Program-made: the position numbers and the translations under genes
The notes under the pieces: model-generated
Seen by the model: the letters and a program-made list of their open reading frames with translations, nothing else
Databases searched by the model: none
Told to the model about the DNA's origin: nothing
In this document: in pieces, positions 26,994 to 35,268 of the stretch
Layout: every line of letters begins with the position of its first letter
How positions within the stretch are numbered: the first letter of the stretch is position 1
Assembly (NCBI GenBank): GCA_031281195.1
Contig: JAITFS010000136.1
Location: 1-36,585, forward strand
Direction of reading: 5' to 3'
DNA from: Oscillospiraceae bacterium
GTDB lineage: Bacteria > Bacillota > Clostridia > Oscillospirales > Oscillospiraceae
DNA length: 36,585 nucleotides

Positions 26994-28928
26994 TTATGGA
27001 ATCCAGCGACCATCTGCACCAACTCTATATGTGCCTATAGTTGTTGATACAGCCATTGCACCACTTGCACCGAGGTAGTACCAGGCACCTCCGCTATAGA
27101 CCCATGTGTTGGTGACCATTGCGCCACTTGCACCCACGTAGTACCAAATCCCGCCGGTTTGAATCCATGCGTTGGTATGCATTGCTCCGGTTGCACCGAG
27201 GTAGTACCAGAGTCCGCCGGACAGTACCCATCTGTTGGTTGCCATTGCACCGTTTGCACCGAGATAGTACCAGAGTCCACCACTTTGTAACCATGAGTTT
27301 GCGAGCATAATTCCATTTGTACCTAAGAAGTACCATGTTCCGCTGTCATTAAGCCAACCTGTTGCACGCTGACCGTTAGCCAGGATGTATATCCAGCTTC
27401 CATCAGCAAGCTGTTGCCAGCCTTGCTCAACGATACTAAATGCCAGTACATTACTGATTCTACCGTCTGTACTTCTAGCTGCGATTTGCATAAAGTTATT
27501 ACCGGGATTTAGATTTGTTAATGTTATGGTGTTAACGCCAACACTTAGTCCGGCACGGTTCGCACCCGAGTTGACAAGCTCCTGAGCACTGGCTGCTCCG
27601 CCACCAACACGGAAGAAACGCTCTCCTGCACCGTTACTGGAAAACTCAACAGTAGCTGTTGTAGCACTGGTTCTGACTATTCTGACAAGAGTGAGCCCAA
27701 ATGCTACCGGGACTACCGGGTTTTGCACGCCCGGGGCATTTATCAATCTGGGTAATGCACCAAGAGGAGCAATATTTCCGGCTACATGATGCCAGTTATT
27801 ACCAGTAGCAAATAGTTCAAATACTCCCCCAACACCAAAAACAGGGGTTGCTGGATTAAATGTAAATCCAGCACCATCCTTGGTTGTAGCACCATCATTG
27901 GCTATAAGCGTATGAAATAATCCACTGAGTACAATACCTATTTGCATATCAGGACGTGCTTTATTTCCTACAGCACCAATTGTACCTGGAACACCCGCAA
28001 TACGACCTACAGCTGTATCTAGATCTAAACGTCCAACTGAAACAGTAAGCCCTAACGATACGTTGTTAACCATTGTTCCTGCGTTAACTCCTACAATACC
28101 ACCTGCTTCGTTGTTTGTGGCACTGACATTACCGGTGTTGTAAGTAAATTGTACGGTATTGGTACCATCAGAATCATTACTTCCGACTATGCCACCAACT
28201 GCGTTAGTACCTGTGACATTACCGGTATTGTAGTTGTTTTGTACCATACCTGTTGTGCCCTTGTTCTCACCGACTATGCCACCAACTCTGTTAACTGATC
28301 CTGTACCGGTAGCGGTACCTGTAACACTACCTGTATTGTAGCTGTTTCGTACTGTACCTGCGTTAAGTCCGGCTATACCACCAACGCTTGAAACTGATGC
28401 GTTTGTGCCTGTGCCTCTTACACTACCTATAAAGGCTACATTCTCAATAGTTCCTGAATTATTACCAACTACGCCACCTATGTTGTTTACGGCATTTGTA
28501 GCGTTTGAGGTACCGCTGACTGAACCGGCGACTACAACATTTTTGACAATACCGGTTGTAGCACCAACAAAACCAAACAGTCCGACACCATTACTTGTAG
28601 TGGTTACATTGATATTAGCATTAATAGTGTTGCCACGACCGTCAAATGTACCCGAAAATGGTCTCGCTTGAGTACCAATCGGTACACCTGAGAGAGTAAG
28701 ATTGCTAGCTACCAGACTGTAGCTAAGAGTATTTTCACTATCACCACCACTATTTACTAAATCACGAAATGTATTCAACTGTGCTTGAGTTTGTATCAGA
28801 AATGGGTTATTTACAGTACCATTACCGCCAGCATATGCACTGGCTGTGGGGGTTACGAATGGTACTAGTGCCAGCACCATACAGAGGGTTAGTATAAGCG
28901 ATATACCGCGTTTTTTCATTTTCTTCAT
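26994..28928 (-). CDS. Secreted cell-wall-bound GLUG-repeat protein
   Basis: 644-residue surface protein. A signal peptide (KKMKKRG, hydrophobic core, cleavage after PTASA near residue 31) is followed by a domain starting GNGTVNNPFLIQ. Next come about five GLUG-type repeats with the pattern GGIVGxNxGTxxNxYNTGxV (about 150-300), probably a beta-helical stalk. A fibronectin-like segment follows (about 405-500). Six 21-residue choline-binding-type cell-wall repeats (503-628, pattern W-SGG-WYYLGA-GAM-TN) and a short final VGADGRW close the protein. The start is ATG 28928 with GAGGA about 7 nt upstream; promoter at 28996-29024. It should be exported and held on the wall through teichoic-acid or peptidoglycan ligands. 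The gene has the usual codon bias of long repetitive secreted proteins (Thr, Asn, Gly, Val). Confidence 0.88.
   Translation of the reverse strand: MKKMKKRGISLILTLCMVLALVPFVTPTASAYAGGNGTVNNPFLIQTQAQLNTFRDLVNSGGDSENTLSYSLVASNLTLSGVPIGTQARPFSGTFDGRGNTINANINVTTTSNGVGLFGFVGATTGIVKNVVVAGSVSGTSNATNAVNNIGGVVGNNSGTIENVAFIGSVRGTGTNASVSSVGGIAGLNAGTVRNSYNTGSVTGTATGTGSVNRVGGIVGENKGTTGMVQNNYNTGNVTGTNAVGGIVGSNDSDGTNTVQFTYNTGNVSATNNEAGGIVGVNAGTMVNNVSLGLTVSVGRLDLDTAVGRIAGVPGTIGAVGNKARPDMQIGIVLSGLFHTLIANDGATTKDGAGFTFNPATPVFGVGGVFELFATGNNWHHVAGNIAPLGALPRLINAPGVQNPVVPVAFGLTLVRIVRTSATTATVEFSSNGAGERFFRVGGGAASAQELVNSGANRAGLSVGVNTITLTNLNPGNNFMQIAARSTDGRISNVLAFSIVEQGWQQLADGSWIYILANGQRATGWLNDSGTWYFLGTNGIMLANSWLQSGGLWYYLGANGAMATNRWVLSGGLWYYLGATGAMHTNAWIQTGGIWYYVGASGAMVTNTWVYSGGAWYYLGASGAMAVSTTIGTYRVGADGRWIP
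27045..27422 (-). repeat. Six tandem 63-bp repeats coding for cell-wall-binding units
   Basis: Six in-frame units of 63 bp (21 codons) near the 3' end of the surface-protein gene. The middle units (27045-27359) are the most alike at DNA level, with recurring blocks such as GAGGTAGTACCAG and CCATTGCACC on the plus strand. Copy number could change by recombination. Confidence 0.8.
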
Positions 28929-28971
28929 TTTATATTCCTCTTTCTTTTTTCTGTTAATTTTATCTATTTGA

Positions 28972-28989
28972 CGTGTTTATACAAACACG
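28972..28989 (-). promoter_or_regulatory. Hairpin at the 5' end of the surface-protein mRNA
   Basis: Perfect 7-bp arms CGTGTTT (28972-28978) and AAACACG (28983-28989) with a 4-nt loop. The predicted transcription start from the promoter at 28996-29024 falls at about 28989, so the mRNA would begin with this stem. It could be a 5' stabiliser or an operator. Confidence 0.45.
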
Positions 28990-28995
28990 CTCGTG

Positions 28996-29024
28996 ATTAT
29001 ATACTTATTTTACGGAAATTGCAA
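28996..29024 (-). promoter_or_regulatory. Promoter of the surface-protein gene
   Basis: TTGCAA (29024-29019), a 17-bp spacer and a perfect TATAAT (29001-28996) on the minus strand. One of several promoters here with TTGCAA or TTGCAT as the -35. Confidence 0.65.
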
Positions 29025-29068
29025 GTGTTTTTTTTAACAGATGGAGAAACTCAAAAATATAATCAATA

Positions 29069-29097
29069 TTGCATAATATTTGCGATTGTGATAAACT
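29069..29097 (+). promoter_or_regulatory. Promoter of the PI-PLC-domain gene
   Basis: TTGCAT (29069-29074), a 17-bp spacer and TAAACT (29092-29097). It overlaps the ATG at 29069 that would open the longest frame, which supports the later start at 29132. Confidence 0.45.
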
Positions 29098-29131
29098 GAT
29101 TTGTATCAAAACTGTTGAAATGGAGTTTAGC

Positions 29132-30421
29132 GTGGGAAACAAAATAACGATAACCGGCATTACAGAAAAACTTGAAAAATACGATGCAGCGGGAATTATT
29201 ATAGCAAACCAACAATATGAATTAATTGCAGGTGGAATATGTAACGCACTCAATGCCTCTATGACATTTGATATAAAAGTTGGAGATGATGACGAAGATG
29301 ACGACTCATCATGGAATGAAACAGGCTCTTTTTATCTCAAATTATTATTTTTCAACAAAAACACAAACATAAAAAACAACGAATATATATATATCGGCAA
29401 AGAAACTATTAATAATATTGAAAACAACATAACTGATGATACGGATAATACTGTTGAACAAGCCGCAAAAATTACAATAACCAGGGCAAATACTACCATA
29501 ACATTTAACATGTTCGCAAATAGACCACCGCCAACTGCACAAGAAACAACATTCGCACAAGCACCGGCTACACAAACATCATCCCAACATAACTGGATGA
29601 GCAAAGTTCCTGACAGTAAACTCGTTCGTAACATAGCAATCCCCGGAACACACGATGCCGCAGCATATAACACATATAAAATATTTGAAGATTATGCAAA
29701 ATGCCAATCAACAACAATAGCGCAGCAGCTAAACGACGGTATTCGCTACTTTGATATTCGTGTCGGAAAACTTAAAAAACGTCATAGTGGTAACCTATAT
29801 CATGGGATAATCAGACTTTGGACAAGAAATGGAAGAGATCATCTTTACCTCCGTGGAGTAGTTGATGATTGCATCCATTTTTTAAACAACAACCCAACAG
29901 AAACGGTTATACTATCTCTGCAACACGAAACAAGTGCCAAAGGTAATTTCAAAAACGAATGTGCCTCATCATTTACCGCAGGCAAAGAAAAATATTGGCT
30001 TTTTGAAGACTTTATAAATAAACGGCTTGGAGAAGTCCGCGGAAAAATACTGCTTATAAACTCCAGCGATACCGGAAAATCAGGCTTTACCCAAAACACA
30101 AATAATACACACAAGCAAAATGACTGGACAGCCGGCGGTCCCACTTATAGCAGCATTGTAAAAGTAAAAAATGAAAAAATATGGAAGTTCCTGTTTGAAA
30201 GCAGAGAATCGAAATATAATAATATGTTACTATTGAACCAGTGGAATAGACAAGCTAACTTCTTTTGTTCAGTATCTGATGGAGCATTCGGCATTAACAA
30301 TGCAGTATGGCGTGATTTAACAACATTCCAATTTCCAAGAGGCATACAGGTAATGGACTATTACTGGAAAGAACACGTAGACAGAATTATAAACACCCCT
30401 GTAAATAAAGAAACGTTTTAA
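29132..30421 (+). CDS. Phosphatidylinositol-specific phospholipase C X-domain protein
   Basis: 429 residues from a GTG start at 29132; GGAG (29122-29125) is 6 nt upstream, whereas the in-frame ATGs at 29069 and 29120 have no ribosome binding site. Residues 1-130 form an unrecognised beta-rich domain with an acidic patch (DDDEDDDS). A Pro/Thr/Gln linker follows, then the PI-PLC X domain: IPGTHDAAAY with catalytic H174, FDIRV (D208, R210), LYHG with the second catalytic H224, then a TVILSLQHE strand. These enzymes cleave phosphatidylinositol or related lipids by way of a cyclic phosphate. No signal peptide or membrane segment is visible, which is odd for a bacterial PI-PLC. Divergent from the wall-bound surface-protein gene, with 203 bp between them. 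Confidence 0.8.
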   Translation: MGNKITITGITEKLEKYDAAGIIIANQQYELIAGGICNALNASMTFDIKVGDDDEDDDSSWNETGSFYLKLLFFNKNTNIKNNEYIYIGKETINNIENNITDDTDNTVEQAAKITITRANTTITFNMFANRPPPTAQETTFAQAPATQTSSQHNWMSKVPDSKLVRNIAIPGTHDAAAYNTYKIFEDYAKCQSTTIAQQLNDGIRYFDIRVGKLKKRHSGNLYHGIIRLWTRNGRDHLYLRGVVDDCIHFLNNNPTETVILSLQHETSAKGNFKNECASSFTAGKEKYWLFEDFINKRLGEVRGKILLINSSDTGKSGFTQNTNNTHKQNDWTAGGPTYSSIVKVKNEKIWKFLFESRESKYNNMLLLNQWNRQANFFCSVSDGAFGINNAVWRDLTTFQFPRGIQVMDYYWKEHVDRIINTPVNKETF

Positions 30422-30428
30422 TCAGGGA

Positions 30429-30542
30429 GTGTCAAAAGAAGTAGTAACAGATAGCAATCAAAAACCAAGCGTTTGTAAGTCAGAATACGCATGGTTAGGA
30501 AAAGAAGGTTTATTTAGAAAACAGGATGTTTTATTGGGGTGA
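30429..30542 (+). pseudogene. Possible transposase C-terminal remnant
   Basis: A frame of 37 codons (from GTG 30429, also open upstream inside the PI-PLC gene) with protein-like composition, including KSEYAWLGKEGLFRKQ, ends at a TGA that lies within the first GGTGACATT repeat. A gene tail running into terminal repeats is what one end of an insertion sequence looks like. No transposase motif can be named, so this is weak. Confidence 0.2.
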
Positions 30543-30624
30543 CATTCTCTCGCGATAATTAACACACTTAGGAGGTGACATTTTTAAAAGTTATTGACAG
30601 TGTTTTTTTAATTTTTCTTGACAG
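30538..30624. mobile_element. Probable remnant of an insertion-sequence end (IS21-like repeats)
   Basis: The direct repeat GGTGACATT occurs at 30538-30546 and 30574-30582. TTGACAG follows at about 30594 and 30618. Repeated TGACA boxes of this kind are typical of the multi-repeat ends of IS21-family elements as I remember them. No istA or istB gene is present. Of the 313-bp gap 30422-30734, this element, the possible gene tail before it and the promoter/hairpin unit after it are all I can see. Confidence 0.3.
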
Positions 30625-30647
30625 AGTGTTAATTGGTTTGGTATAGT
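30618..30647 (+). promoter_or_regulatory. Strong sigma-A promoter with no downstream plus-strand gene
   Basis: A perfect TTGACA (30618-30623), an 18-bp spacer and TATAGT (30642-30647). Predicted transcription start near 30654. There is no plausible plus-strand protein gene until 31810; the convergent GT2 gene lies in between. Confidence 0.55.
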
Positions 30648-30653
30648 GTCAAT

Positions 30654-30737
30654 AGCTGAACTGCCGCTTGTCTTAGGCGGCTCAGTCCTAGAAGTGAGGC
30701 GCCTACAACGTAGACGCCTCAGATTGTTGATTTTTTA
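30654..30737 (+). ncRNA. Candidate small RNA (two hairpins and a T-tract)
   Basis: The transcript from the promoter at 30618-30647 would start with a GCCGC/GCGGC hairpin (30663-30681). A long hairpin follows, GAGGCGCCTAC / GTAGACGCCTC (30696-30720; one mismatch, 3-nt loop), and 10 nt later T6 (30731-30736). That is the layout of a short terminated RNA of about 84 nt. Its end touches the last codon of the convergent GT2 gene. The unit could also be just an outward promoter of a lost mobile element plus a terminator of the GT2 gene. Confidence 0.3.
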
Positions 30738-31667
30738 TTTGATATTATTTGTAATATTTGTTTCGCTTATTAAAAACGCAGGTCTGCGTTTGACTTCAAT
30801 ATACATTCTTGCGATATATTCGCCGAGTATACCTAAGCATAGCAAAATAGTACCACCAATTAACATGAGCAAGCTTATAATCGTTGTAAATCCCGAAGAA
30901 TCAGCTCCATACTTAATAGCGTCATATACAACAGTTATAAAATATACAAACCCCGCAAGTGATACAATAACACCAATCACTAGTGCAATCCTCAGCGGTA
31001 CAACAGAAAACGAAACAATCCCGTCAATTGCGTATTTAAACAGCTTAAACGGACTCCACTTGCTTTTGCCTTTGACCCTGCTTGTATTTTCATGCTCAAA
31101 CCATTTTGTTCTAAACCCAACCCAGCTAAATATACCCTTAGAAAACCTATAATACTCAGGCATGTTTATAATACCTTCTACAACCTTTCGCTTCATAACA
31201 CGAAAATCCTGTGCACCCTCTTTGATGTTAATATCTGCCATTTTATTGATAATCCCGTAAAAACAACGCGAGAAAAAACTGACAAACATTGCTTCACCCT
31301 TGCGGTTAGTTCTTCTTGATGCTGCAACATCATACCCCTCATCAAGAGCTGCCACCATCTCCGGTATCATACTCGGCGGGTGCTGCAAGTCAGAATCTAT
31401 AATACAAACATAATCCCCTGTAGAAAACTTCATTCCGGCAAGCATCGCAGCTTCTTTGCCAAAGTTACGCGAAAACGATAGGTATTTGACTCTATCATCA
31501 CTCTCCGATAGTTTAACTATTTTGCTAAGAGTACCGTCACGGCTACCATCATCAACAAAGAGCATCTCAAAATCATACCGCTCACCAAGCACATCAAGCA
31601 CCTCACGGTACAAATCCGAAATTGTATCCTCTTCGTTATAGCAGGGGATTATCAGGGTTAGTTTCAT
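30735..31667 (-). CDS. Polyprenyl-phosphate glycosyltransferase (GT2, GtrB/DPM1-like)
   Basis: Transfers a sugar from a nucleotide donor to undecaprenyl phosphate at the cytoplasmic face. It shows LTLIIPCYNEEDTI (3-16), FVDDGSRDGT, LSFSRNFGKEAAMLAG and the metal-binding IDSDLQHPP, with two C-terminal transmembrane helices as in GtrB. 310 residues. The frame is open 64 codons further, but AGGAG lies 8 nt before the ATG at 31667 and the GT2 fold begins there; the extra codons run across the promoter at 31747-31775. The product would feed a GT-C enzyme outside the cell; the membrane protein encoded divergently at 31810 is a candidate partner (inference). Confidence 0.87.
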   Translation of the reverse strand: MKLTLIIPCYNEEDTISDLYREVLDVLGERYDFEMLFVDDGSRDGTLSKIVKLSESDDRVKYLSFSRNFGKEAAMLAGMKFSTGDYVCIIDSDLQHPPSMIPEMVAALDEGYDVAASRRTNRKGEAMFVSFFSRCFYGIINKMADINIKEGAQDFRVMKRKVVEGIINMPEYYRFSKGIFSWVGFRTKWFEHENTSRVKGKSKWSPFKLFKYAIDGIVSFSVVPLRIALVIGVIVSLAGFVYFITVVYDAIKYGADSSGFTTIISLLMLIGGTILLCLGILGEYIARMYIEVKRRPAFLISETNITNNIK

Positions 31668-31730
31668 GAAATTGACTCCTAAAATAAATCGCAATTTTTC
31701 TATAGAGTTTTTAACAAACAATATAAATAA

Positions 31731-31759
31731 TTGCTTTTTCATGGTGATTATATTACAAT
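31731..31759 (+). promoter_or_regulatory. Promoter of the membrane protein/GT2/GT8 operon
   Basis: TTGCTT (31731-31736), a 17-bp spacer and TACAAT (31754-31759). It overlaps the divergent minus-strand promoter, so the two would compete. Confidence 0.4.
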
Positions 31760-31775
31760 TAACAATATTTTGCAA
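31747..31775 (-). promoter_or_regulatory. Promoter of the GtrB-like GT2 gene
   Basis: TTGCAA (31775-31770), a 17-bp spacer and a perfect TATAAT (31752-31747) on the minus strand; leader about 73 nt. An inverted repeat TTAACAAT (31759-31766) / ATTGTTAA (31785-31792) encloses the -35 and could be an operator. Confidence 0.6.
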
Positions 31776-31809
31776 TAGTAAACCATTGTTAAACCGAAGT
31801 TGAGTATAT

Positions 31810-33180
31810 ATGTTAGAACACAACGAAAACAAAAATAAAATTATCTTTATTACTATCATTATAAGTATAACAATAAAAATGATTATATTAAATGTATTGA
31901 CGCCGCTGTATGCTGATGATTATGTTATTATTTACGTTTTACAAACATTTAACGATTATATAAATGTAATGATTAGTACAATTGTAAAGTTAGATTTTAC
32001 AAGATTTTTTGTAATACAAATAAACTACATTTTTTTCTTGTTACCTAACTTCATATTTAGTTTTATCCGTGCTTTATTTTATGTGTTGCTAATATTACTA
32101 ATATACAAGATAGCAAATACAAATAAAAAGTTTCACATACAATTACTACTATTTATAACTTTTTCATTATGGTTGTTTACACGAAATTTTGGAGAAGTGA
32201 TGTTTTGGAGGTCAGGTTTTGGTTATTTAATTGCGATGGTAGTTTTATTGCTCTATTTATTACCGTTTCACTTATACATTACAAATAATAGAACATTTAA
32301 AAGAGATAGCATAGCAATCTTTGGTATGTTTCTTTTTGGATTCTTTGCAGGGATGTCAATGGAAGTAACATCTGGAGCAACAATTCTCGTTGTAATAATG
32401 ATGTTAGTTTATTGTTTGATTTTTAAAGTAAAGATTAAAAAATGGATGCTTGCAGGACTTACTGGTAATATGATTGGTTTTATAGCAAACTTTAATCTAT
32501 CACACTTATCTCAAAGAATATCTAGCTATACAGGAATTTCAAATTGGGTATCTGGTGAGTACGATCATATACGCAGAATTTTTAGTGGAGTTGCTCATAT
32601 AACAAGAGGATATATTACAGGGTCGCAAAGGTCGCTTATGCCATTAATGATAATTTTTGTTGTATTAATTGTTACACAAATATTTACATCTGCTGACCGA
32701 AAACGAACTTATATTTCGATAATGTATGCTATAACATCAATAATATGTGCATATATTATTGCTATATCACCAGTTATTGTTTTAGGTAGACCAATGTTTA
32801 CATCAACAGTATTTATGATAATAGCATGTGTTTATTGTGCTGTTGGTATTGAAATAAGAGATGTAAAGATGAAAATTTTTACTTTTAGTACATTATCAGT
32901 TTTAGCTATTATGTTTATAACATCATTTATAGATGGTGCTGATAGTATAATAAGTACAAAGATAATATGGAATAATAGAAATAGATATATACTAGAACAA
33001 AAAGCTCAAGGTAATTTGCATTTAATGGTTGATGAACTGCCTTGGGGAAAGAGTGAAATTGATACTAGGTATTCAATGTATGATATGTCTGATGACCCTA
33101 ATAAATGGATAAATATGGTAATTGCACAGTACTACGGGTTAGAAAGTATAATTGCTATACCACGAAGTGACGGTAGATAA
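31810..33180 (+). CDS. Polytopic membrane protein, DUF6056/GT-C-like (paralogue of 13090-14448)
   Basis: 456 residues and about ten hydrophobic segments. It shares with the left-hand paralogue the early TPLYADDY motif, FTRNFGEVMFWRSGFGYLI, LLYLLPFHLYI, the FGMFLFGFFAGMSMEV block and the C-terminal YYGLESIIAIPR, so the two diverged from a common copy. The start is ATG 31810 with only a weak AAGTTGAG upstream. First gene of a three-gene plus-strand operon with a GT2 (43-nt gap) and a GT8. Being next to a GtrB-type gene supports a GT-C-like or polymerase role, but no catalytic proof is visible. Confidence 0.7.
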   Translation: MLEHNENKNKIIFITIIISITIKMIILNVLTPLYADDYVIIYVLQTFNDYINVMISTIVKLDFTRFFVIQINYIFFLLPNFIFSFIRALFYVLLILLIYKIANTNKKFHIQLLLFITFSLWLFTRNFGEVMFWRSGFGYLIAMVVLLLYLLPFHLYITNNRTFKRDSIAIFGMFLFGFFAGMSMEVTSGATILVVIMMLVYCLIFKVKIKKWMLAGLTGNMIGFIANFNLSHLSQRISSYTGISNWVSGEYDHIRRIFSGVAHITRGYITGSQRSLMPLMIIFVVLIVTQIFTSADRKRTYISIMYAITSIICAYIIAISPVIVLGRPMFTSTVFMIIACVYCAVGIEIRDVKMKIFTFSTLSVLAIMFITSFIDGADSIISTKIIWNNRNRYILEQKAQGNLHLMVDELPWGKSEIDTRYSMYDMSDDPNKWINMVIAQYYGLESIIAIPRSDGR

Positions 33181-33223
33181 GTAGTCACAAATATGTTATT
33201 AAATCAGTACAAATGGAGAAAAA

Positions 33224-34240
33224 ATGCTAATATCTGTAATAATGCCAACCCTAAACGAAGAAGCTCGTATTGAAAGAGCTTTGAAATCAATAAGAGAGCA
33301 AAGCGTTGATCAAACCCAAGTTGAGATAATTGTAATTGATGGAGGTTCAATCGACAATACACAAAAAATCGCACTGAAGTATGGAGCAATTATTTTCGAT
33401 AATAACAAGATAGTCCCAGAGGAAGCAAAGAAAATTGGTATAAGTAACTCAAAAGGTAGGTATGTTGTTTTTATGGATGCAGATGAAGAGTTCACTCATG
33501 AAAAACAACTATCTAAACGATTAGAATTATTCCAAATTAATGAAAGCGTAAAATTGATTATACCAAATATCCTTAAAACACCAGAGGGATACCCAAAAAT
33601 TACAGAATATATAAACAGTTACAAAGACCCTTTCACAGCTTTTGTATACAGGTTGAATGGTGAGTCTGTAGTAAATCGATTGCAAAAATACAAGTATTCT
33701 TTCATATACGCAGAAGATCAAAAAATCATGTTTCTGTTAAAAGACAAAAATATAACAATTATTGCGGATGCTGGTACAACCATGTTTGATTTGGAATACA
33801 TAAAAAACCAATCAATTGATATTTTTTATCAACCAGATTTTACATCTATAATATCTGAAGAAATACTAAAGCAAACAAAATGTTTTGGTGTAATAGAAGA
33901 TGATGTAATTAATCACTTTACATCTACACAGCTTAAGATATATCTAAAGAAATTAAAATGGCGAGTCATAAATAATCTTTATCCAAATAATTACATATCC
34001 GGTTACACAGCTAGAACTAGAGTAAATAAAGCTTTGAAAGTCAAAAAATATCTATTTTTAGGATATTGTTTATTACCACCATTAGTGTTATTAGACAGTA
34101 TAAGAATCGCAATAAGAGAACGCAATCTAGTATTTTTGTTGCATTTTATTTTTACATATTTTATTGTTTATCAAACTTTTAAGTATAGCATATTAAAGCT
34201 ATTTAAAGTTAAAGTAATAAATAAAGCTTATGGTAGATAA
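33224..34240 (+). CDS. Family 2 glycosyltransferase
   Basis: Inverting GT-A glycosyltransferase with SVIMPTLNEEARIERAL (4-20), IVIDGGSIDNT, SNSKGRYVVFMDADEEF (metal-binding D-A-D) and a hydrophobic C-terminus (about 275-325) that may anchor it. 338 residues. ATG 33224 with GGAG 5-6 nt upstream. The middle of the protein (about 110-210) is poorly conserved and typical of acceptor-determining regions. It lies between the membrane-protein gene and the GT8 gene, 20 nt before the latter. The sugar is unknown. Confidence 0.83.
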   Translation: MLISVIMPTLNEEARIERALKSIREQSVDQTQVEIIVIDGGSIDNTQKIALKYGAIIFDNNKIVPEEAKKIGISNSKGRYVVFMDADEEFTHEKQLSKRLELFQINESVKLIIPNILKTPEGYPKITEYINSYKDPFTAFVYRLNGESVVNRLQKYKYSFIYAEDQKIMFLLKDKNITIIADAGTTMFDLEYIKNQSIDIFYQPDFTSIISEEILKQTKCFGVIEDDVINHFTSTQLKIYLKKLKWRVINNLYPNNYISGYTARTRVNKALKVKKYLFLGYCLLPPLVLLDSIRIAIRERNLVFLLHFIFTYFIVYQTFKYSILKLFKVKVINKAYGR

Positions 34241-34260
34241 TTTACTAACAGGTTAAAAAT

Positions 34261-35268
34261 ATGAATATATTATATAGTTGTGATGATAAATATTCTCCTT
34301 ATGCAGGTATATCTATAACATCTTTATTTGAGAATAATAAAGATATAGGTAGTATAACGGTATATATAATGAGCTCAGATATTTCTGACAATAATGTAAG
34401 TAAACTTAAAAAACTTGCTGATAATTATAATAGAGAAATTACTATCATTGATGTAAGTAAATATGATAAATATTTTGAGAGTAATAATGTGAGATTACTA
34501 AATAATAGTAGAGCTACATATTATCGACTGATAGCTGCTGATGTTTTACCAAAGGATATTGATAGATTTCTTTATTTAGATTGTGATGTTATTATATTAG
34601 ATTCACTTGTTGAATTACTTAATTTCGTATTTGAAGAACATAAAGCGTGTGCTATGGTATATCATGGTAAAATACAAAAAAGTCATAAAAAATTATTAAG
34701 ATTAGGTGAAGAGGATTTATATTATTATGCTGGGATAATGTTGTTTGATGTAAAAGCATGGAAAGAATTAAAATGCAGTGAACGTATACTAAAAACTTTA
34801 GAGAATAAAAGCCGTTACTATATAACAAATGATCAAGATATAATAAATGCTTCAATAAATGAAAACATACAGTCTTTAGCACCAGAGTATAATGTCATAT
34901 CTGATTGGTATGAAGTTAGTAAGAAAACACTATATAAATATATGATTAAACCAAATGATATATTATACAGTGAAGAAAGCTTGCAAAGTGCTACGAGAAA
35001 CCCAAAAATATTACATTACGCTGGTTATAAACCATGGGAGAAAGTAATGTCTGTAAAAAATAATTCTTTAATTAGGCATTGGGATAGATACAAAGATATG
35101 TCATTATGGGGTGATATACCACAAGTAGAAAGAAAACAAAGATTTATATTAAAGATACGACAGATTTTATATAAGGCATTACCGGGAAACATATATTTTA
35201 TTATTAATAAAAATATATATAGTTTTTATATTTGGTGTTATTATCATAAGATAAAGAAGTTTTTATAG
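34261..35268 (+). CDS. Family 8 glycosyltransferase
   Basis: 335 residues, strongly similar throughout to the GT8 at 18242-19255: MNILYSCDDKYSPYAGIS at the start, the metal site LYLDCDVIILD, TNDQDIIN, the donor-binding HYAGYKPWEK and the same basic, Tyr-rich C-terminal tail. The start is ATG 34261, with AGG 8 nt upstream. It is the last gene of the plus-strand operon. The strong likeness of the two intact GT8 proteins, together with the truncated third copy, indicates duplication within the locus. Confidence 0.87.
   Translation: MNILYSCDDKYSPYAGISITSLFENNKDIGSITVYIMSSDISDNNVSKLKKLADNYNREITIIDVSKYDKYFESNNVRLLNNSRATYYRLIAADVLPKDIDRFLYLDCDVIILDSLVELLNFVFEEHKACAMVYHGKIQKSHKKLLRLGEEDLYYYAGIMLFDVKAWKELKCSERILKTLENKSRYYITNDQDIINASINENIQSLAPEYNVISDWYEVSKKTLYKYMIKPNDILYSEESLQSATRNPKILHYAGYKPWEKVMSVKNNSLIRHWDRYKDMSLWGDIPQVERKQRFILKIRQILYKALPGNIYFIINKNIYSFYIWCYYHKIKKFL

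Noticed and set aside
27035-27336. Minus- and plus-strand ORFs across the cell-wall repeats
   Set aside because: They are frame shadows of the 63-bp repeats in the real gene.
29069-29131. 21-codon extension of the PI-PLC gene
   Set aside because: Begins inside the predicted promoter, has no ribosome binding site and no signal peptide.
30646-31152. 168-codon plus-strand ORF opposite the GtrB-like gene
   Set aside because: Antisense shadow of a well-supported GT2 gene; it starts within the -10 element of the orphan promoter.
31668-31859. 64-residue hydrophobic N-terminal extension of the GtrB-like protein
   Set aside because: It crosses a TTGCAA-17-TATAAT promoter, and the good ribosome binding site and the GT2 fold both begin at 31667.
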